A stretch of DNA of 64,000 bases from PGYR01 sp034670025 (GTDB taxonomy: Bacteria; Bacteroidota; Ignavibacteria; Kapaibacteriales; UBA2268): positions 62,001-126,000 of the forward strand of contig JAXMOE010000001.1 of NCBI GenBank assembly GCA_034670025.1. The letters are read 5' to 3'. A program made the translations under genes and the position numbers. This document shows, one piece after another, positions 1 to 9,355 of the stretch. How positions within the stretch are numbered: the stretch's first letter is position 1; every line of letters starts with the position of its first letter. Below the pieces are notes generated by a model, which was given only the letters and a program-made list of their open reading frames with translations, ran no database searches and was not told the origin of the DNA.

Positions 1-2
1 AC

Positions 3-989
3 AGAATCATTACGGAGAACTATTCTTCACGTGGTGGTCGCTATGTGGCACCTAATTCGCCAAAAGCCAAAAGTAAGGCATCGCACAAGCTTAAGAAAGG
101 AGAGATTGTGTTGGGTCAAGTCTTAGAAAAAGTAAATAAAGATGTTTATAAACTTAAGTTACCCAATGGAATCTTCAAAGCAGTGGTGGAATCAAAATTA
201 AAACAAGGGGATAAACTTTATTTCCTTATTCAGTCTATATCGCCGTCTCTGGTTATCAATGTTCATTCGACTAATGTCTTATACAAAGACAATGCAGTTT
301 ATTATGATGAGATAATTCGAGTATTGGGTCTTGAAGACAATAGCACTATTAAAAGCATAATAAATGAATATCAGAAAAGAACAAAAAGATTAGTTAAGTA
401 TGTAATAGAAGATGTTTATTCTGTAATACTTAGCTATATGAAGAAGGAGAAGAAAAAGCGAAATTTGACACATAGTTTAGAATTTATTTTTATTGATTTA
501 TATATGACAGGGTATGATATTCTTGATGAAAACACTCTAAATTTGATTTACAATTACATATCACCTTCTGCTATAAGAATAAAAGAAGGAGTGGTTATTC
601 CCAATTTTAATAATATCGAAAGTATAGCTAACACAAGCTCTAAGTTTATAAAATCGCTTTATGTTCGGAATATGATTGCAAAACTAAATGATTCGCAATC
701 AGTTTACTATATAAACATAGCAGATAATAATTACAGAATAGAACTATATAAAAAACATAAGATAATTCAGGCAATTGTTTCCGATGAGAAAAATATAGTC
801 ATTAAATTAGTAATAGATGAGAGAAACAAACGGGCAAAAATATACTATAATAAGTTAGATATAAATATTAGAAAGTTAGAGAAAATATCAGATTACAATG
901 TTAGCTACGAAATGACTGAGAATATATTTATCAACTCTTTTACTGAATCGATGGATGAACAGAGTAAACGTATAACTTACGTAGTATAA
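3..989 (+). CDS. Hypothetical protein, 5' end cut by the window edge
   Basis: The reading frame is open from the first complete codon at position 3. The GTG at 45 is therefore probably internal and the real start lies upstream of the window. The visible part begins with a Ser/Gly/Arg-rich stretch, then a Lys-rich linker. A beta-rich segment of about 55 residues follows (GEIVLGQVLEKV, then LPNGIFKAVVE and GDKLYFLIQSI), which loosely recalls the small beta-barrel of FliK-type or translation-associated proteins. The rest is Lys/Ile/Asn-rich with no motif I recognise. No signal peptide or membrane segment is visible. The gene is followed by a short gap and then maeB on the same strand. I do not recognise the family; no function is assigned. 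Confidence 0.6.
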   Translation, partial: RIITENYSSRGGRYVAPNSPKAKSKASHKLKKGEIVLGQVLEKVNKDVYKLKLPNGIFKAVVESKLKQGDKLYFLIQSISPSLVINVHSTNVLYKDNAVYYDEIIRVLGLEDNSTIKSIINEYQKRTKRLVKYVIEDVYSVILSYMKKEKKKRNLTHSLEFIFIDLYMTGYDILDENTLNLIYNYISPSAIRIKEGVVIPNFNNIESIANTSSKFIKSLYVRNMIAKLNDSQSVYYINIADNNYRIELYKKHKIIQAIVSDEKNIVIKLVIDERNKRAKIYYNKLDINIRKLEKISDYNVSYEMTENIFINSFTESMDEQSKRITYVV

Positions 990-1069
990 ATTATACACTT
1001 ATCGGAAGATTTCTTCATAATTTTGTATATTGATGTGCTAAAATTTGCAAATAAAAATAATTATACTTT

Positions 1070-3355
1070 ATGAAAATCAGAAAAAGTGATGCACTCAACT
1101 ACCATTCCAAATCTCCTGCTGGTAAAATTGAGGTCGTACCTACTAAGCCATTTATCACACAAAGGGACTTGTCTTTGGCATATTCCCCTGGTGTTGCGTA
1201 TCCTTGTTTAGAGATTGAAAAAAACGAAAACGATGTCTATAAATATACAAACAAGGGTAATTTAGTTGCTGTTATATCCAACGGGACTGCAGTCTTAGGG
1301 TTGGGTGACATAGGAGCATCTGCGAGTAAACCAGTAATGGAAGGTAAAGGTGGTCTATTCAAAGCATTCGCTGACATTGATGTCTTTGATATTGAGTTAA
1401 ACTCCAAAGACCCCGAAGCTTTGATTAATGCAATAGAAATGATGGGGCCGACATTTGGTGGTATTAATTTGGAGGATATAAAAGCTCCAGAATCTTTCGA
1501 GATAGAAAGAATATTACAAGAAAGATTGGACATACCTGTATTCCACGATGACCAACACGGTACAGCTATCATTTCTGGTGCTGCACTTATCAACGCTCTT
1601 ATGATTTCGGAAAAGAAAATAGAAGATATCACCGTTGTTTACAATGGGGCAGGAGCTGCTGCAATCGCTTGTGCCAAATTCCACATGGCTCTTGGTGTAA
1701 ACCCTAATAACGTATATATGTGTGACAGACAAGGTGTTATATACAAGGGTAGAGAAAATGATATGAATGAGTACAAAAAAGAGTTTGAGATAGAAACTGA
1801 CAAGCGTACTCTGGAAGAAGCAATGAATGGTGCCGATGTATTTATGGGGCTTTCAGTTGGTGGTGTTGTTAGCAAAAAAATGGTGAAAGGCATGGCTGAT
1901 TCTCCAGTAATTTTTGCTATGGCGAACCCTGACCCTGAGATTACTTATAATGATGCAAAGGCAGCAAGAAAAGATGTGATTATGGCGACTGGTAGGTCAG
2001 ATTACCCTAATCAAGTAAACAACGTATTAGGTTTTCCTTTCATTTTCCGTGGTGCATTGGATGTTCATGCAACTGCTATCAATATGGAAATGAAAATTGC
2101 TGCAGCAAAGGCACTTGCAGAGTTGGCTAGGGAAGACGTACCCGAGGCTGTTAAATCGGCTTACGGCGTAGATGAGATTACTTTTGGCCCAGATTATATA
2201 ATTCCGAAGCCATTTGACCCAAGGGTCTTGACTTCTGTTTCGCCTGCTGTTGCCCAAGCTGCAATGGATACAGGTGTTGCACGTACAAAAATAAAAAATA
2301 TTGATGAGTATAAGCGTGAGTTGAATGTCCGAATGGGCAGGACTCAGAGTTTTATGTCACTTATCTACAAAAAAGCACGAAGAAGCCCTAAAAGAGTGGT
2401 GTTTCCAGAAGGGGATAATGCAAAAATAATAAGAGCCGCTCAACTATCTGTAGAAGAGGGAATAGCTAAGCCCATACTTCTTGGAGTAAAAGATGAGATA
2501 AAAGAAGTGGCTGAGCAATTTGGTTATGACTTAGATGGCATAGAGATTATGAATCCCGAAACTCATAAGAATACTAAAAAGTATATTGATGAGTATTATA
2601 GGTTGAGACAAAGAAAGGGTGTCAATAAACATGATGCTGAAAAGAGAATTATAAAGCATAGGAATTATTTTGCTTCTACTATGGTATCTATGGGTGATGC
2701 CGATTGTATGCTTAGTGGGCTTAATACAAATTACGCATCGACTATAAGACCTGCATTACAAACTATTGGACATGACCCAAGATTTAATAAAGTCTCTGGT
2801 TTACACGTTGTTTCTACTAAGAAAAAGACTTATTTTTTAGCTGACACAACTGTTAATATCAATCCAAATGCACAAGAAATAGCTGATATTGCAATACAGG
2901 CAGCAGAAGTTGCTCAATATTTTGAAGTTACCCCTAAGATTGCACTACTCTCTTATGGTAATTTTGGTTCTGCAACTGGTGAAACCCCTGCTAAAATGAG
3001 ACAGGCGAGAAGTATAATAAAGACAAAAAGACCAGAACTTATCGTTGATGGTGAAATGCAAGCAGATGTAGCAGTAAGACCCGACTTGTTAGAAGCCACT
3101 TTCCCTTTTAGTGATATAAAAGGTGGAGCTAATGTATTAGTATTCCCTGATTTGAATTCTGGTAATATTGCGTACAAATTGTTGTCAAAAGTAGGTGGTA
3201 CAAATCTTATTGGCCCAATACTGATAGGTATGTTAAAGCCAGTTCATATATTAGAGCAAGGCAGTGACGTAGAAGAAATATTAGATATGGTAGCTATTGC
3301 TGTAGTGGATGCCCAAGAAGATCACTTTAGCAATCAGATTAAGAAGAATAAATAA
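1070..3355 (+). CDS. maeB: NADP-dependent malic enzyme with phosphotransacetylase domain (MaeB type)
   Basis: Converts malate to pyruvate and CO2 with reduction of NADP, linking the TCA cycle to pyruvate and acetyl-CoA pools in the cytoplasm. The 761-residue length is that of the hybrid MaeB enzymes. Residues 1-400 are the malic domain, with YSPGVAYPC at 38-46, the HDDQHGT metal/substrate motif at 159-165 and a GAGAAA dinucleotide-binding turn near 193. From about residue 430 the protein becomes a phosphate acetyl/butyryltransferase-like domain (PEGDN, SYGNFGSATGETP, DGEMQADVA). In characterised MaeB proteins that domain is mainly a regulatory, acetyl-CoA-sensing module rather than a proven catalyst. 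It is monocistronic: a short leader precedes it and a strong terminator follows. Confidence 0.95.
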   Translation: MKIRKSDALNYHSKSPAGKIEVVPTKPFITQRDLSLAYSPGVAYPCLEIEKNENDVYKYTNKGNLVAVISNGTAVLGLGDIGASASKPVMEGKGGLFKAFADIDVFDIELNSKDPEALINAIEMMGPTFGGINLEDIKAPESFEIERILQERLDIPVFHDDQHGTAIISGAALINALMISEKKIEDITVVYNGAGAAAIACAKFHMALGVNPNNVYMCDRQGVIYKGRENDMNEYKKEFEIETDKRTLEEAMNGADVFMGLSVGGVVSKKMVKGMADSPVIFAMANPDPEITYNDAKAARKDVIMATGRSDYPNQVNNVLGFPFIFRGALDVHATAINMEMKIAAAKALAELAREDVPEAVKSAYGVDEITFGPDYIIPKPFDPRVLTSVSPAVAQAAMDTGVARTKIKNIDEYKRELNVRMGRTQSFMSLIYKKARRSPKRVVFPEGDNAKIIRAAQLSVEEGIAKPILLGVKDEIKEVAEQFGYDLDGIEIMNPETHKNTKKYIDEYYRLRQRKGVNKHDAEKRIIKHRNYFASTMVSMGDADCMLSGLNTNYASTIRPALQTIGHDPRFNKVSGLHVVSTKKKTYFLADTTVNINPNAQEIADIAIQAAEVAQYFEVTPKIALLSYGNFGSATGETPAKMRQARSIIKTKRPELIVDGEMQADVAVRPDLLEATFPFSDIKGGANVLVFPDLNSGNIAYKLLSKVGGTNLIGPILIGMLKPVHILEQGSDVEEILDMVAIAVVDAQEDHFSNQIKKNK

Positions 3356-3380
3356 ATACTATTTTAGAGTTTAAAAGCAT

Positions 3381-3420
3381 AAAAAAAACTCCAACTATGA
3401 TTATAGTTGGAGTTTTTTTG
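3381..3420. terminator. Bidirectional intrinsic terminator between maeB and the convergent membrane-protein gene
   Basis: A perfect 11-bp inverted repeat, ACTCCAACTAT (3388-3398) and its complement (3403-3413), encloses a 4-nt loop. An A-run flanks it on the left and a T-run on the right, so it can terminate transcription from both sides. Confidence 0.9.
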
Positions 3421-3443
3421 TAATATATCTATATGATTAGAGT

Positions 3444-3968
3444 TTACTTTTTCTTTTCTTCAGCCAGTTGTGTGAATCCAAAATCATATTTTTCTAATAG
3501 ATTATATGCCCCAAACATAGCTCCACTGTATAGTAGTGTAGAAAGCAAATTCCACTTCAAAAATGGTAGTGCCATAGAGTAAGAGGTCATTAGTCCAGCC
3601 AAGTTTTGAGTGTAAAGTGTAGTGAATGCCCAAACAGAGAAATTAGTCACTAAGAAGAAAATAACTGAAGATGAAATAGCAGACAATGTAATTGACTTGC
3701 TATTCTTTCTTTTTACCTGAGTTCCTATGAACACAAACAATGCTAAACAAAGATACACTGCCCAAAGAGATTCGTGAAGTCCTAAAAATAAATCTGCTAC
3801 AAACATAGAACCCAGTGTTACTGAATATGCAATAGTCTTATTCTTAAATATAGCACCACCAAACAGAGCAATAGCCAAGATTGGTGTAAAATTAGGAGGG
3901 TGGGGTATAAATCTTGATAGTAAAGCAATTGCTACAATCCCAAGTGCAAATAATATTTCTTTTTTCAT
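3444..3968 (-). CDS. DUF6580-like integral membrane protein (ECF-substrate-component-like)
   Basis: This is a membrane protein of 174 residues. I place the start at the ATG at 3968 (MKKEILFALGI), because upstream in-frame residues are Lys-rich, lack a ribosome site and would put a charged tail before the first helix. The N-terminal SRFIPHPPNFTPILAIALFGG motif region is typical of the DUF6580 group of putative transport proteins in Bacteroidota. Five or so hydrophobic helices follow, with a charged loop (QVKRKNSKS) in the middle. These proteins resemble substrate-binding components of ECF vitamin transporters, but no ATPase component is nearby, so the substrate is unknown. The gene is divergent from the next lipoprotein gene (about 95 nt between starts). 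Confidence 0.75.
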   Translation of the reverse strand: MKKEILFALGIVAIALLSRFIPHPPNFTPILAIALFGGAIFKNKTIAYSVTLGSMFVADLFLGLHESLWAVYLCLALFVFIGTQVKRKNSKSITLSAISSSVIFFLVTNFSVWAFTTLYTQNLAGLMTSYSMALPFLKWNLLSTLLYSGAMFGAYNLLEKYDFGFTQLAEEKKK

Positions 3969-4063
3969 ATTTCTTTTTTTAATCTTAATTTTTAATTTCT
4001 TATATTTAAAACAAAAATACATTGTTTAAGGTAAAAAACCTAAAAAATTGGATAGATTATTAT

Positions 4064-4852
4064 ATGAAAAGTATAAAAATTATAGTGATAATAGCTGTTT
4101 TACTGCTTATTTCAACTTCCTGTAGTGATGATGTAACTTCTCCGCCTGTCGGGGCAGAATGCAAATTGATATCTTATACAGATAGCTCAAACTATTATTA
4201 TGAAGTAGAATATAAAGATGATGAGGTCTTTTCACTTAACTATTATAAATTCGAAGCTAATGAGGTACAAAATTTAGTTAGAAAAATTGAAATCAGGAGA
4301 AATGTATTAAATGAAATTATAAATATAGTTTATACCAATAGTGAAGGAAATATAAATTTTATAGATTCAGTATATAGGAATCAAAGTGGATTACCTTATG
4401 AAATTGTTACATTTAATGGCCAAGGTGACTTTGTAGAAAAGACAGTTAGGACTTATAATAATCAAGCACAAGTTACTCAAGAATCTAATTATAAATATAA
4501 AGATAGTTGGGAGATTAACAGTGTTAACGTATATTTATATGATAACGAAAACAGAGTAATTGATAGGGCTTACGAACAATACCTTACTAATGGAACCCGG
4601 AAAGAGCATTCAATCTACAAGTATGATGACATGAATAATATCAACAAATCTGTTGATATATTTACATTATTTGATAAAAATAATTTTACTTCTGTAATTA
4701 CGACTTATACATCTCGTGATGGCAATGAAACAATATCCACAAAGACTTATATGTATGAGTACAACGAAGAAGGTTACCCTACAAAAGTAGAATCTACCAC
4801 TTCTAGCAATGAAAGTGTAACTGTTAGATTTAATACAATTGTCTGCGACTAA
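4064..4852 (+). CDS. Lipoprotein with YD-like repeats, function unknown
   Basis: The start is set at the ATG at 4064 (MKSIKIIVIIAV); the longer frame from a TTG at 4022 adds residues unsuited to a signal peptide. A hydrophobic core followed by LISTSC gives a lipobox, so the mature protein (about 245 residues) should be lipid-anchored at Cys. The rest consists of beta-rich units such as YDNENRVIDRAYEQY, YDDMNNINKSVDI and YNEEGYPTKVEST, which resemble the YD/RHS-type strand repeats found in Bacteroidota lipoproteins. The gene end overlaps the 3' end of mutB by 4 nt in convergent orientation. No function can be assigned. Confidence 0.7.
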   Translation: MKSIKIIVIIAVLLLISTSCSDDVTSPPVGAECKLISYTDSSNYYYEVEYKDDEVFSLNYYKFEANEVQNLVRKIEIRRNVLNEIINIVYTNSEGNINFIDSVYRNQSGLPYEIVTFNGQGDFVEKTVRTYNNQAQVTQESNYKYKDSWEINSVNVYLYDNENRVIDRAYEQYLTNGTRKEHSIYKYDDMNNINKSVDIFTLFDKNNFTSVITTYTSRDGNETISTKTYMYEYNEEGYPTKVESTTSSNESVTVRFNTIVCD

Positions 4853-6921
4853 CTTTTATAATCATCAATCAATTTATGTAATATCTCTTTGGATGAATCT
4901 GTTATCTTAACTCCAGGGCCAAAGACTTTGAATACTCCTTTATCAAATAGGAAATCATAGTCTTGCTTAGGGATAACTCCACCAGCAATAACAATTATGT
5001 CTTCTCTGCCTTGCTCTTTGAGTAAATCAATTAGTTTAGGTAGTAGTGTTTTATGTCCAGCGGCAAGTGTACTGATACCGACAATATGAACATCATTCTC
5101 AACGCATTGTTTTGCAACTTCTTCAGGTGTAGAAAATAATGGCCCAACATCGACATCGAATCCCAAATCAGCAAACGCTGTAGCTATTATTTTTGCACCT
5201 CTATCGTGTCCGTCTTGACCCATTTTGGCAACTAATATCCTCGGTCTTCTGCCGTCCAGTTCCATAAACTCATCAGATAGTTTTCGTACTGAATTTATCT
5301 CATCTTTGTTGCTGTTTTCTCTGCTATAAACTCCACTTACAGTTCTAGTCATTGCTTTGTGTCTCCCCGAAGATTCTTCTATTGCATCAGAAATTTCACC
5401 TAAAGTTGCTCTTGCTTCCGCTGCTTTTACGGCTATATCTAACAGGTTACCCTTTCCAGTGCGTGCTACTTCTGTTAGCTCAGTTAGTAAACTATCGACC
5501 ACTTCACTATTTCTTTCTTTTTTAATTCTATTTAATCGCTCTATCTGAGAATTTCTAACAGTTACATTGTCAACTTCAAGTATGTCAAATTGGTAGTTGT
5601 CTTCTACTTTGTATTTGTTGATACCAACTATTATTTCTTCACCAGAATCAATTCGTGCTTGTTTTTTTGCTGCGGCTTCTTCTATCTTCAATTTAGGCAT
5701 TCCCGACTCTATTGCTTTTGCCATTCCACCTAAGCTTTCTACTTCTTCAATTAGTTCCCAAGCTTTGTCGTAAAGTTCTTTTGTTAAAGTTTCTATATAA
5801 TAAGAGCCACCAAAAGGATCTATATAGTCTGTTATTCCAGTTTCGTGCTGCAGTATTAGTTGAGTATTTCTCGCTATTCTTGCACTGTAATCTGTAGGCA
5901 AAGCTATTGCTTCATCAAACGAGTTTGTGTGTAGTGATTGCGTATGCCCCAAAGCTGCAGCCATTGCTTCGATTGTAGTTCTTGCCACATTGTTGAATGG
6001 GTCTTGTTCTGTCAAGCTCCAACCAGATGTTTGGCTGTGAGTCCGCAATGACATTGACTTAGGATTTTTGGGTGAAAATTGCTTCATCAACTGAGCCCAG
6101 ATTAATCGACCAGCTCTCATTTTGGCTACTTCCATGAAGAAATTCATACCAATTCCCCAAAAGAAAGAGATTCTTGGAGCGAACTTATCTATGTCCAATC
6201 CTGCATCCATTCCAGCTCTTACGTATTCTAAACCATCAGCCAGAGTGTAAGCTAATTCTATGTCGGCAGTAGCTCCTGCTTCTTGCATGTGGTAACCACT
6301 TACAGAAATAGAGTTGAAGCTCGGCATATTCTTACTTGTGTATTCAAAAATATCAGAAATAATCTTCATTGACATTTTTGGAGGATAAATGTAAGTATTT
6401 CTTACTAAGTATTCTTTTAATATGTCATTTTGTATTGTTCCGCTAAGTTTATCTGTACTAACACCTTTCTCTTTGGCAGCGGCTATGTAAAATGCCATAA
6501 TTGGTAGTACAGCACCGTTCATAGTCATTGACACAGAAATTTTGTCCAAGGGGATTGAATCAAATAATATTTTCATATCCTCTATGCTATCAATAGCAAC
6601 TCCAGCTTTCCCAACGTCACCTTCTACTCTTGGGTTGTCACTGTCATATCCCCTGTGAGTAGCCAAATCGAATGCTACTGACAGTCCTTTTTGTCCTGCT
6701 TTCAGGTTTCTTTTGTAAAAAGCATTGCTTTCTTCCGCTGTAGAAAATCCAGCATATTGTCTGATTGTCCAAGGTCTCCCGAGGTACATAGTGTGATAAG
6801 GGCCTCGCAAATAAGGAGGTATTCCTGACATATATTTCGTATGATTTGCGTTAACCAAATCCTCAGAACTATATCTTGGTTTTATCTTTATACCTTCTAA
6901 CGTTTCAAAAATTTTAGTCAT
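4849..6921 (-). CDS. mutB: Methylmalonyl-CoA mutase, large (catalytic) subunit
   Basis: Adenosylcobalamin-dependent interconversion of succinyl-CoA and (R)-methylmalonyl-CoA, used in propionate metabolism. The 690-residue protein has the full TIM barrel: RGPYHTMYLGRPWTIRQYAG near the N terminus, SVSMTMNGAVLP, QNDILKEY, and the FGGSYYIE segment. The C-terminal B12-binding domain has the diagnostic DxHxxG motif (D570-H572-G575), whose His ligates cobalt, followed by GISTLAAGHK and the GG of VIAGGVIP. It is translated from an ATG that overlaps the end of mutA by 8 nt, so the two subunits are translationally coupled. Neither a methylmalonyl-CoA epimerase nor MeaB is present in the window. Confidence 0.95.
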   Translation of the reverse strand: MTKIFETLEGIKIKPRYSSEDLVNANHTKYMSGIPPYLRGPYHTMYLGRPWTIRQYAGFSTAEESNAFYKRNLKAGQKGLSVAFDLATHRGYDSDNPRVEGDVGKAGVAIDSIEDMKILFDSIPLDKISVSMTMNGAVLPIMAFYIAAAKEKGVSTDKLSGTIQNDILKEYLVRNTYIYPPKMSMKIISDIFEYTSKNMPSFNSISVSGYHMQEAGATADIELAYTLADGLEYVRAGMDAGLDIDKFAPRISFFWGIGMNFFMEVAKMRAGRLIWAQLMKQFSPKNPKSMSLRTHSQTSGWSLTEQDPFNNVARTTIEAMAAALGHTQSLHTNSFDEAIALPTDYSARIARNTQLILQHETGITDYIDPFGGSYYIETLTKELYDKAWELIEEVESLGGMAKAIESGMPKLKIEEAAAKKQARIDSGEEIIVGINKYKVEDNYQFDILEVDNVTVRNSQIERLNRIKKERNSEVVDSLLTELTEVARTGKGNLLDIAVKAAEARATLGEISDAIEESSGRHKAMTRTVSGVYSRENSNKDEINSVRKLSDEFMELDGRRPRILVAKMGQDGHDRGAKIIATAFADLGFDVDVGPLFSTPEEVAKQCVENDVHIVGISTLAAGHKTLLPKLIDLLKEQGREDIIVIAGGVIPKQDYDFLFDKGVFKVFGPGVKITDSSKEILHKLIDDYKS

Positions 6922-8164
6922 TGTTTACCTTGCTCATTTTTGAAATTATAGTGCTTATATTTGTTAGCATAGAATCTGAACTGAACTCTTCTAAAGAAAC
7001 TATACTATACTCACTTAGCATAATGTTCAGATTTCTAATAATATTATCGTCACCATTTACTATTACTAAATCGGGGTCATATAGCTTTATAGTATTGTAT
7101 CCATCTTCTATTAAATCAAATAGGGAGTTTGCTTCAAATTCGATATTGAATGTATTTAGTGCCATAGTAATGGGTAATTGCTTCTTGCTCTTTTCTTGAA
7201 AGTTGGCAATATATACTCTTGGCTTGCTATTATCCACTTTCACTTTCAGCTGTTCGTAATCTGTAGCTAATCTATCGTCACTATCAGCGGGGCTATCAAT
7301 TAACTCACTATTCTGATATATATTTACACCGATGAGTTTTTTAACACCACTGTCCAATTTTACTTTTGTCTTGTTGATTTGTTGTGTACTTTTTTCTAAT
7401 AGATACTTATTTACTGCATCATCGCTGAGCAAACTCTCTAATTCCGACAAATGGCTTTTCGCAGAATTAATAAACTTCAATGTTAGTTCTTCTATTAGAT
7501 AAGAGCCAGCAAGTGGATCGGTCACTTTGTCGAAATAGCTTTCATCATTGAGTAAATTCTTAATATTTTGAGTTATTCTGTTGCCAAACTGAGTGCTTTG
7601 GTCATCTAATTTGGAATTGATTGAATTGTAAGGAAGCAAATCTAATGAATCGCACCCACCAATGTTTGCAGACATTGCTTCTGTTGTCAAACGGATAATA
7701 TTGTTACTTTCATCGATGATTGATTTATTCAAATTAGTTGTGTAAGCTTCTATTTTGAATTTGGTTAAGTTGCTTTTGCCAAGTAAATATCTCAATGCTC
7801 GGAACTTTGCTATTGAAAGAAAGAAGTTTGTGTCAATCTTTGCTCTTACTGTAAGTTCATCGGTTTTTGATTGACTAGCTAAATACAGCAAATGTGCTAC
7901 TTCCAAATCTGATTCTAATGTGTAATTAGAAGAAACAGAATAAATCGGAAAACTATCTGACTCATTGAAATTTAGCTCTATACTTTTGCTTGGTCTTTCA
8001 CTGTAAATTGATTGAATATCAATACTATCAGTCAGTTGTTTACTTATCAAGTCTTCAATTTTATTATTTTTCAGATACTTTTGAGCATCTTCCTTCCATT
8101 CATCAAAAGATGGTGGAGGAAATTGATTAACCAAGTTGTTCTTTAAATCATTCATATTATTCAT
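6914..8164 (-). CDS. mutA: Methylmalonyl-CoA mutase, small subunit (short form)
   Basis: This is the non-catalytic partner of MutB in the heterodimeric mutase. The N terminus (FPPPSFDEWKEDAQKYL) is the typical small-subunit start, and the TDPLAGSYLIEEL and IGVNIYQN segments match the mutase barrel. At 416 residues it is much shorter than the roughly 600-residue classical MutA, resembling the reduced beta subunits annotated in Flavobacteria. The C-terminal Rossmann-like region (about 310-416) has no DxHxxG, so it should not bind B12. A second in-frame ATG three codons in (8155) has a better-spaced GGA upstream and may be the true start. A terminator for the upstream queA lies only about ten bases before the start. 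Confidence 0.88.
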   Translation of the reverse strand: MNNMNDLKNNLVNQFPPPSFDEWKEDAQKYLKNNKIEDLISKQLTDSIDIQSIYSERPSKSIELNFNESDSFPIYSVSSNYTLESDLEVAHLLYLASQSKTDELTVRAKIDTNFFLSIAKFRALRYLLGKSNLTKFKIEAYTTNLNKSIIDESNNIIRLTTEAMSANIGGCDSLDLLPYNSINSKLDDQSTQFGNRITQNIKNLLNDESYFDKVTDPLAGSYLIEELTLKFINSAKSHLSELESLLSDDAVNKYLLEKSTQQINKTKVKLDSGVKKLIGVNIYQNSELIDSPADSDDRLATDYEQLKVKVDNSKPRVYIANFQEKSKKQLPITMALNTFNIEFEANSLFDLIEDGYNTIKLYDPDLVIVNGDDNIIRNLNIMLSEYSIVSLEEFSSDSMLTNISTIISKMSKVNND

Positions 8165-8165
8165 T

Positions 8166-8201
8166 CCAAAAAAAAAGCATACTTTATTATTAGTATGCTT
8201 T
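8166..8201 (-). terminator. Intrinsic terminator of queA, flush against mutA
   Basis: A 10-bp perfect stem (AAAGCATACT at 8174-8183 with its complement at 8192-8201) has an 8-nt AT loop. On the minus strand it is followed by a run of nine T. The T-run ends two bases before the mutA start codon. Confidence 0.85.
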
Positions 8202-8229
8202 CAATATATTAAATTTCTTTATCATTTCC

Positions 8230-9285
8230 TTATTGTTTCGGAGTTCTAAATAGAATTGCATCACCATAAACCAACATTCTATAATCATTATCAACAGCGT
8301 GCTTGTAAGCATCGAATGTTTTCTTTTTGCCACCAAAAGCACAAGATACTAATATCTGAGGTGAAGCAGGATAGTGAAAGTTAGCTAAAAAGTCAGTTAC
8401 TATTTGAAATTCATACTGGGGATAGATGTATTTGTCAGTCCAACCTTTGTTTGGCTTGATTGAGCCAGTAGTCAATACCGATGATTCAACCGCCCTAACA
8501 GTGCTTGTTCCTACAGCAAATATACGTTTGTTTGATCTCAATGACTTGTTGATTAACTCAGCAGAAGCTCTTGGTATTTCAAAATACTCGCTATACATTC
8601 TGTGTTTTGTCAAATCTTCAACATCAATAGTTTCAAATACACCTTGACCTATTGTTAAGTTAATGTAGGCAATTCTAACACCTTTCTTTTCTATCTTTTC
8701 TAACATTTCTGGAGTGAAGTGCAGACCAGCAGAAGGAGGAGCTATCGATTGCAAGTGATCATGGTTTGCAAATGTTGTTTGGTAAGTTTGTTTGTCGATA
8801 GGTGCTGTATCTCTGTCAATGTATTCGGGGATTGGCATTTCGCCAATTCTTTCGAATTCATCTAACAAATCACCGTCGTAAGAGAATCTAACAGTCCTAC
8901 CTCTCGAAGTAGTATTATCTATTACTTCGCAATAGAATTTGTTGTCATCAAAATATATTTTGTTACCAATTCTGACCTTACGAGCTGGCTCTACCATAAC
9001 GTCCCATAGTTTTTCTTCACGCTTTAATTCGCGAAGTAATAGGACTTCAATTCGAGCATTAGTCTTTTCTTTATTTCCAAAAAGTCGAGCGGGGAAGACC
9101 TTAGTGTCATTTAGCACCAAACAGTCACCTCTGCTAAGCTCTCCCAAAATATCTTCAAACATTTTGTCTTTTAGCTTACCAGTTTCAGTATCCATAACTA
9201 ACATCTTCGAGGAATCTCGAGGTTCAGCAGGAAATTTTGCTATTGATTTTTCTGGTAAATCATACTTAAATGAAGATAATTTCAT
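8230..9285 (-). CDS. queA: S-adenosylmethionine:tRNA ribosyltransferase-isomerase (QueA), standard form
   Basis: Transfers and isomerises the ribosyl moiety of SAM to preQ1 at the tRNA wobble base, giving epoxyqueuosine. The ATG at 9285 is preferred over the TTG one codon upstream. The 351-residue protein has the family hallmarks: DYxLPEKSIAKFPAEPRD-like start, CLVLNDTKVFPARLFG, the IAPPSAGLHFT motif, TLTIGQGVF-type (here NLTIGQGVFETI), VGTSTVRAVES, LANFHYPASPQ and the C-terminal DYRMLVYGDAIL. It ends at its own terminator. A second, longer QueA-type gene is at 61903-63087. Confidence 0.95.
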   Translation of the reverse strand: MKLSSFKYDLPEKSIAKFPAEPRDSSKMLVMDTETGKLKDKMFEDILGELSRGDCLVLNDTKVFPARLFGNKEKTNARIEVLLLRELKREEKLWDVMVEPARKVRIGNKIYFDDNKFYCEVIDNTTSRGRTVRFSYDGDLLDEFERIGEMPIPEYIDRDTAPIDKQTYQTTFANHDHLQSIAPPSAGLHFTPEMLEKIEKKGVRIAYINLTIGQGVFETIDVEDLTKHRMYSEYFEIPRASAELINKSLRSNKRIFAVGTSTVRAVESSVLTTGSIKPNKGWTDKYIYPQYEFQIVTDFLANFHYPASPQILVSCAFGGKKKTFDAYKHAVDNDYRMLVYGDAILFRTPKQ

Positions 9286-9355
9286 CAATTTGGGGACCTT
9301 TTCGTTTTGTTGAAAATTATGTAATTACAAATATACATTTATTTTGAATAAAATA

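Noticed and set aside
1237..1632. Antisense open frame of 131 codons inside maeB
   Set aside because: Opposite strand of a well-conserved enzyme, composition typical of a shadow frame, no start signal.
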